Part shown: positions 52,955 through 64,000 of the stretch, piece after piece
Position numbering within the stretch: position 1 is the first letter of the stretch
Layout: each line of letters begins with the position of its first letter
Assembly (NCBI RefSeq): GCF_000701365.1
Contig: NZ_JNIK01000016.1
Coordinates: forward strand, 248,001 to 312,000
DNA: 64,000 nucleotides
Direction of reading: 5' to 3'
From: Blastococcus sp. URHD0036
GTDB lineage: Bacteria > Actinomycetota > Actinomycetes > Mycobacteriales > Geodermatophilaceae
Notes under the pieces: model-generated
The model's database searches: none
The model's input: the letters and a program-made list of their open reading frames with translations, nothing else
What the model was told of the DNA's origin: nothing
Translations under genes and position numbers: made by a program

Positions 52955-55587
52955 GTGGACAGGCAGAGGTGGGCCCTGCTGGCGGGCACCGGTGCGGCCC
53001 TCGTGGCCTGCATCGTGGCTGCCGTCGTGCCCGGGCTCGACCGGCTCGGCGACGTCGCTGTCGCGGCCGCCGGCGTCGGCGCCGCCGTCTGGATCGCCCG
53101 CCACGGATGGCGGCACCAGCGGGGCGCCCGCGGCTGGCGGCTCCTCGCCGCGGCGACGCTGTGCCCGGTCGCCGGGTTCGCCGCCTACCTCGTCCTCGCG
53201 CCCGCCGACCGGGTCGACGGCGTCCTCCTGCGCTGGGCGCCCACCGTGCCCGGCTACGCGCTCGCCGTCGCCGCACTGCTGACTCTGGTCCCGCGCGACC
53301 GGCTCCGGACCGGCACCCGGGCGGTCGTCGAGGTCACGCTGTTCGGCGCCGCCTGCCTGACCGGCATGCAGCTGCTCGTCTTCGGTCCCTCCGGGACCTG
53401 GGCCGCCACCTCCCCGGCCGGCCGGCTGGTCCTGGTCGCCGCCGTCCTGACCACCTCGGCGCTGCTCGTGGCCGCGCTCGTCCTGCTCGCCGCCGTGGAG
53501 AGCCACCGCCAGCCGATGGCGCTGGTCGTGCTCGGCGCCTCGGTGCTCCTCACCGCCGGGCGCGGCCTGGGGACCTCCGGGGCCCTCAACCACCTCGACG
53601 GTGCCGTCGACGTCAGCCGGTCCCTCGTGGTCGCCGGCCTGGCGCTGCTCGCCCTCGCCGCCTCGACCGACCCCGGACCCGGGCGGGCCGGGACCCGGCC
53701 GGCACCGCGCACCGGCCGCTCCGTCCGGCTGGGGTCGGTCCTGCCGCACCTGGCCATGCTGGTCGCGGTCCTCGCCGTCTGCACGACCTACCTGTTCGGG
53801 CTCCAGCCCTCGACCGCGACGGTCGCCGGCGCCGGCTGCTGCGTCGCCCTCGCCGCCGTGCACCGCTGGGTGACGGCGCGGGACGAGGCACGCCGGAGCA
53901 CCCGCATCCTGCGCAGCGAGGCGTGGTACCGCTCGCTCGTCGGCTCCGGCGGCGACGCCCTCCTGATCCTCGACGGCGACCTGCGCGTCACCTGGGCCTC
54001 GCCGACGGTCGAGCAGCTGCTCGGCGCCGGCGTCGACCTCGCCGGTCGCGACCTGCTGGCCGTGACCCACGCCGCCGACGCGCTGCCCGTGGCCCGCGCC
54101 CTGCAGCGCACCGAGCCGGCCGGCGGGCTGCTCGAGCTGCGCCTCCCGCACGCCGACGGCACCTGGCGGCACGTCGAGGCCGCCGTCGCCGACCTCCGCA
54201 CCGACCCCGAGGTGGGCGGGATCGTCCTGCACTGCCGCGACGTGACCGCACGGCACGAGCGCGAGATGGAGCTCGAGGACGTCGCCTTCACCGACCCGCT
54301 CACCGGCCTGCCCAACCGGACCGGTCTCGACCGGCTGATCGAGCACCGCCTGGCCGTCGCCGGGACCGAGGGCGTCGAGCCGACGACCCTGCTGCTCGTC
54401 GAGGTCGACGGCCTGACCGGGGTCCGCGAGGACGCCGGCCGCGACCTGGCCTCCTCGGTTCTGGTCGAGCTGGCCCGGCGGCTGCGCGTCACCGTCCGCG
54501 GGACCGAGTCCGTGGCCCGGCTGGGGGGCGACGCCTTCGCCGTCCTGGCCGTGGGCGAGCCGCGGACCAGCGACCTGCTGGCCGACCGCTGCCTGTCGGC
54601 GGTCGAGCAGCCGATCACCACCACCGCGGGGGTCTACGACCTCACCGCCGACATCGGCCTGGTCACGCTCGAGCCCGGCACGCCGCTGGGCGACGTCTGG
54701 GGCCGGGCCGAGGTCGCCGTCCGGGCCGCCCGCTCGGCCGGCCGGGGCACCGCCCGCCGGTTCGACGCCGCCCTGGGCGCGGCCGCGCAGCGGCGGGCCC
54801 GCCTGCGGGAGGACCTCCCGGGCGCCCGCGCGCGCGGCGAGATCAGCGTCGTCTTCCAGCCGGTGGTCGCTCTGGAGCAGCAGCGGATCGTCGGGGTCGA
54901 GGCGCTGCTGCGCTGGCGGCACCCGGAGCTCGGCGAGGTCCCGCCGGTCGAGTTCGTGCCGATCGCGGAGCGCGCCGGCGTGATCGGCGAGCTCCAGCGC
55001 TGGGCTCTCGAGGAGGCCGCGCGGGCCGCCGTCACGCTGCCGGTCATCCACGACCCCCTCCGGCTGGGCGTCAACATCTCCGCCTCGCACGTGGCCGCAC
55101 GGACCCTCGTCGGTGACGTCGCGGCGGTGCTGCAGGCCACCGGCCTGCCGCCCGAGCGGCTCATCCTCGAGATCACCGAGGCGACGCTGATGGCCGACAC
55201 CGACGACATCGCCGTCGACGTCGAGGCCCTGCGGCTGATGGGCGTGCACGTCGCGCTCGACGACTTCGGCATCGGCCAGTCCTCGCTCACCCACCTGAAC
55301 GCGCTGCCCATCGACGTGCTCAAGCTCGACCGGGACTTCGTCGCCCGGGTCGACCGGCACCCGCGCAGCCGCGCGCTCTGCGAGTCGGTGATCGCGATCG
55401 GGCGCGCCCTCGGCGTGGACATCGTCGCCGAGGGCGTGGAGACGCCGGCCCAGCTGGGTGTGCTGCGCGGCCTCGGCTGCGGGTTCGCGCAGGGCTTCCT
55501 GCTCTCCCGCCCGCTGCGGCTGTCCGAGCTCACCGAGCTGCTGGAGACCGGCGCCGGCTCGCTGTGGCCCGGCCTGGTCGGCACCCG

Positions 55588-55591
<4 letters not shown>
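52955..55591 (+). CDS. Membrane PAS-GGDEF(degenerate)-EAL protein 1
   Basis: 878 residues. About nine hydrophobic helices occupy residues 5-310. A PAS domain follows (about 325-435; SEAWYRSLVGSGGDALLILD). The GGDEF domain (about 440-600) carries GGDAF at 524-528, with Ala in place of the catalytic Glu, and RGTE in place of the RxxD inhibitory site, so cyclase activity is doubtful. The EAL domain has EALLR (649-653), NISASH, EITEATLM, DDFGIGQSS, LDRDF and EGVE, all expected for an active c-di-GMP phosphodiesterase. The degenerate GGDEF may bind GTP and tune the EAL. GTG start. The ATG of the next gene overlaps its stop by 4 bp. Confidence 0.9.
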
Positions 55592-62011
<6,420 letters not shown>

Positions 62012-62022
62012 CCGGCGACGTG

Positions 62023-62058
62023 ACGAGGCCCCCGCTGCTGCTGCAGCGGGGGCCTCGT
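62023..62058. terminator. Two-way terminator between ilvC and DUF805 gene
   Basis: A perfect 16-bp stem, ACGAGGCCCCCGCTGC with GCAGCGGGGGCCTCGT, around loop TGCT. It lies 11 bp after both convergent stops, so it can end transcription from either side. Confidence 0.85.
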
Positions 62059-62069
62059 GCGTGCGGGGG

Positions 62070-62699
62070 TCAGTAGCCGTAGGCCACGGGCTTCGGCGGG
62101 ACGCCGTGCTGGTTCGGCCGCGGCTCGCTGTCGGTGGCCCACCAGACGATCAGCAGGATGATGCCGACCAGCGGGACGAGGGCGATCAGCTGCCACCACC
62201 CCGAGCGGCCGGTGTCGTGCAGGCGGCGGGCGCCCACGGCCAGGCCCGGGATGAGCAGGCCCAGCCCGACGATGATCTGCAGGGCCGGGAACCCGATGGC
62301 CTGGTCGATCAGGCTGGCCACGAACGAGACGATGAAGTTGAACAGGTAGAACCACCAGAACTCCGAGCGGCGGGCGCGGCCGGTGAAGTCGGCGTACTTC
62401 GACAGCACGGTGCGCACGGCCTCGGGCATGCCCATGCTCGCCCCGCCGGCCGGTGCACCGGAGTAGGCCGGCGCCGGCTGGTACTGCGGGGGACCGCCCT
62501 GGGGCTGGCCGTAGGCCTGGTTGCCGTAGCCGCCCTGGGGCTGGCCGTAGGGCTGGTTCCCGTAGCCACCCTGCGGCTGGCCGTAGGGCGGGGTGCCCTG
62601 GCCGCCCTGGGGCGGGCCGTAGCCCGGCTGACCGGAGGGCGGGCCGGACGGGGGACCCGACGGGGCGCCGTAGGGGTCGTTCGGGTCGGAGCTGGACAT
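62070..62699 (-). CDS. DUF805 membrane protein with repetitive Gly/Gln/Tyr N-terminus
   Basis: 209 residues. Residues 1-85 are a disordered Pro/Gly/Gln/Tyr tail with a 12-residue repeat PYGQPQGGYGNQ twice (38-49, 50-61) plus a partial third copy. Residues about 92-195 are the DUF805 domain: VLSKYADFTGRARRSEFWWF, helix FIVSFVASLID, helix LQIIVGLGLLIPGLAVGARR, the RLHDTGRSGWWQL motif and helix ALVPLVGIILLIVWWAT. Function unknown. Such tails often condense or mediate contacts at the membrane, but that is speculation here. The ATG has GGGAGGAA 8 nt upstream. Divergent from serA. Confidence 0.88.
   Translation of the reverse strand: MSSSDPNDPYGAPSGPPSGPPSGQPGYGPPQGGQGTPPYGQPQGGYGNQPYGQPQGGYGNQAYGQPQGGPPQYQPAPAYSGAPAGGASMGMPEAVRTVLSKYADFTGRARRSEFWWFYLFNFIVSFVASLIDQAIGFPALQIIVGLGLLIPGLAVGARRLHDTGRSGWWQLIALVPLVGIILLIVWWATDSEPRPNQHGVPPKPVAYGY
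62493..62588 (-). repeat. 36-bp coding tandem repeat in DUF805 gene
   Basis: Encodes residues 38-69. Two full units of PYGQPQGGYGNQ and a third partial unit (AYGQPQGG), with about 90% nucleotide identity between units by eye. In-frame copy-number change is possible. Confidence 0.75.
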
Positions 62700-62833
62700 G
62701 CCGGTGGTTCCTCCCGGTAGGTGTCTCGCCGACGGCGAGCGCTCGGCGTCGGAGCGTAGGGCCTCCACGCGTCCCCCGAGCGGTTCTGGGCCACGGGGAC
62801 GGGGGTGGGCGGGGCGTCGCACGGGGACGCTCC

Positions 62834-62839
62834 TAGGCT
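62834..62839 (+). promoter_or_regulatory. -10 box of serA, leaderless
   Basis: TAGGCT ends 8 nt before the serA GTG. No ribosome site is present. The rest of the 148-bp divergent space shows nothing else I can support. Confidence 0.5.
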
Positions 62840-62847
62840 GTTGCCCC

Positions 62848-64000
62848 GTGACCGCCACCGTGCCGGGGACCGCGCCCGTCGTCCTGATCGCCGAAGAGCT
62901 CGCCCCGAGTGTCCTGGAGGTCCTCGGCGGCGACGTCGAGATCCGGCACGTCGACGGCGCCGACCGCGCCGCCCTGCTGCCGGCCCTGGCCGACGCCGCG
63001 GCGGTGATGATCCGCAGCGCCACGCAGATCGACGCCGAGGCGCTCGCCGCCGCGCCGAACCTCAAGGTCGTCGCCCGTGCCGGCATCGGGCTGGACAACG
63101 TGGACGTGTCCGCCGCCACCGAGCGCGGCGTCATGGTCGTCAACGCGCCGACCTCCAACATCACCAGCGCCGCCGAGCACGCCGTCGCGCTGCTGCTCGC
63201 CGCCGCGCGGCAGATCCCCGCCGCCGACGCGTCGCTGCGCGAGGGTGCCTGGAAGCGCTCCAAGTTCATGGGCGTCGAGGTCACCGACAAGACCGTCGGC
63301 GTCGTCGGCCTCGGCCGGATCGGCGTCCTGGTGGCCCAGCGGCTGGCCGCCTTCGGCACCACGCTGATCGCCTACGACCCCTACATCCAGCCGGGTCGCG
63401 CCGCCCAGCTCGGCGTCCGGCTGGTCTCGCTGGAGGAGCTGCTCCGCGAGTCCGACTTCATCACCATCCACCTGCCCAAGACGCCGGAGACCCTCGGCCT
63501 CATCGGGGCCGAGGAGCTGGCCACCACCAAGAAGGGCGTCATCATCGTCAACGCCGCCCGCGGTGGGCTGGTCGACGAGGCGGCGCTGGCCGACGCCCTG
63601 CGGTCCGGGCAGGTCGGCGCGGCCGGTCTCGACGTGTACGCCAAGGAGCCGACCACCGACAGCCCGCTGTTCGCGCTGCCGAACACCGTCGTCACCCCGC
63701 ACCTGGGTGCCTCGACCACCGAGGCGCAGGACAAGGCCGGCACGGCGGTCGCGCACTCGGTGCGGCTGGCGCTGCAGGGCGAGTTCGTGCCGGACGCGGT
63801 CAACGTCCAGGCCGGCGGCGTCGTCGCCGAGGACGTGCGGCCCGGACTCCCGCTGGCGGAGAAGCTCGGGACCGTCTTCACCGCGGTGGCCGGTGGGCTC
63901 GCCCAGTCGATCACCATCGACGTGCGCGGCAAGCTCGCCGAGTTCGACGTCACCGTCCTGCAGCTCGCCGTCCTCAAGGGCGTCTTCGGCGACGTGGTCG
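62848..64000 (+). CDS. serA: D-3-phosphoglycerate dehydrogenase, 3' end outside window
   Basis: Oxidises 3-phosphoglycerate to phosphohydroxypyruvate, the first step of serine synthesis. 384 residues are visible of about 530 expected. The substrate domain includes MIRSATQIDAEALAAAP. The NAD domain has VGVVGLGRIGVLVAQRLAAF (the GxGxxG), catalytic Arg in VNAARGGLVDEAAL, Glu in DVYAKEPTTDSPL and His in TPHLGASTTEAQ. After about residue 315 the extended C-terminal regulatory region of the mycobacterial-type enzyme begins (VPDAVNVQAGGVVAEDVRPG). The final ACT domain is beyond the window. GTG start, leaderless promoter. It follows ilvBNC as serA1 does in mycobacteria. Confidence 0.95.
   Translation, partial: MTATVPGTAPVVLIAEELAPSVLEVLGGDVEIRHVDGADRAALLPALADAAAVMIRSATQIDAEALAAAPNLKVVARAGIGLDNVDVSAATERGVMVVNAPTSNITSAAEHAVALLLAAARQIPAADASLREGAWKRSKFMGVEVTDKTVGVVGLGRIGVLVAQRLAAFGTTLIAYDPYIQPGRAAQLGVRLVSLEELLRESDFITIHLPKTPETLGLIGAEELATTKKGVIIVNAARGGLVDEAALADALRSGQVGAAGLDVYAKEPTTDSPLFALPNTVVTPHLGASTTEAQDKAGTAVAHSVRLALQGEFVPDAVNVQAGGVVAEDVRPGLPLAEKLGTVFTAVAGGLAQSITIDVRGKLAEFDVTVLQLAVLKGVFGDVV

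Overview
This window is chromosomal DNA from a very GC-rich actinobacterium. GTG starts are common, there are almost no AT-rich tracts, and the genes are typically actinobacterial: the GlgE alpha-glucan pathway, a PknD-like receptor kinase, LppZ-like and Cfp6-like proteins, and the etfBA-nifS-mnmA-ligA-gatCAB-ilvBNC-serA order. That order resembles, from memory, the Mycobacterium tuberculosis block Rv3029c to Rv2996c. A soil actinomycete such as Geodermatophilaceae is my best guess; this is inference from gene content. I see no tRNA, rRNA, CRISPR array, insertion sequence, phage gene or plasmid origin. Every stretch without a gene is shorter than 300 bases.

Region by region. 1-2.9 kb: methylmalonyl-CoA epimerase (3' end outside the window), an acetyl-CoA acetyltransferase and meaB, a propionyl/methylmalonyl-CoA neighbourhood. 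2.9-8.4 kb: a phytoene-dehydrogenase-like flavoprotein, a YbbN-like thioredoxin, and two tandem lipoprotein zinc metallopeptidases. 8.5-22.7 kb: alpha-glucan metabolism. glgE-treS-mak-glgB lie on the minus strand, diverging from glgP; an FHA protein and the debranching enzyme glgX follow. GlgB carries a 212-residue disordered, partly lysine-rich N-terminal extension. 22.8-28.6 kb: an ABC ATPase, an enoyl-CoA hydratase and a four-gene ABC importer whose genes overlap by 4 bp each. 28.6-32.1 kb: a membrane Ser/Thr kinase with an extracellular beta-propeller, divergent from a Cds1-like PLP enzyme. 32.2-37.9 kb: etfBA, an MFS permease, a cysteine desulfurase and mnmA. 38.0-43.5 kb: a wall-anchored 5'-nucleotidase, a MetE-like protein and ligA. 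43.5-48.5 kb: an Imm5-like protein and an ACT protein on the minus strand, then gatC-gatA-small membrane protein-gatB. 48.6-51.0 kb: LppZ-like, Cfp6-like and a MmyB-type regulator, all minus. 51.1-64 kb: ilvD, two coupled GGDEF/EAL membrane proteins, an attenuator and ilvBNC, a DUF805 protein (minus) and serA (3' end outside the window).

How the genes work together. TreS, maltokinase, GlgE and GlgB turn trehalose/maltose into branched glucan, which GlgP and GlgX degrade; glgC and glgA/glgM are not here. IlvD with IlvBNC covers most of valine/isoleucine synthesis. GatCAB makes Gln-tRNA and Asn-tRNA by transamidation. The cysteine desulfurase supplies sulfur to MnmA for tRNA 2-thiouridine.

The content is mostly ordinary core metabolism. 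The best signals are regulatory. First, an 11-codon leader peptide with consecutive Ile-Leu-Val-Val codons lies upstream of ilvB. It is read from a promoter that places its GTG at the transcript 5' end, and it is followed by two hairpins ending in seven T. Second, nine genes have a -10-like box 6-8 nt before the start codon and so look leaderless. Other notable points are the GlgB extension, a GGDEF/EAL pair with one degenerate GGDEF motif, a 33-bp palindrome after ilvD, and an apparent CTG start in the ABC operon. I saw no strong candidate for a wholly new multi-gene system.
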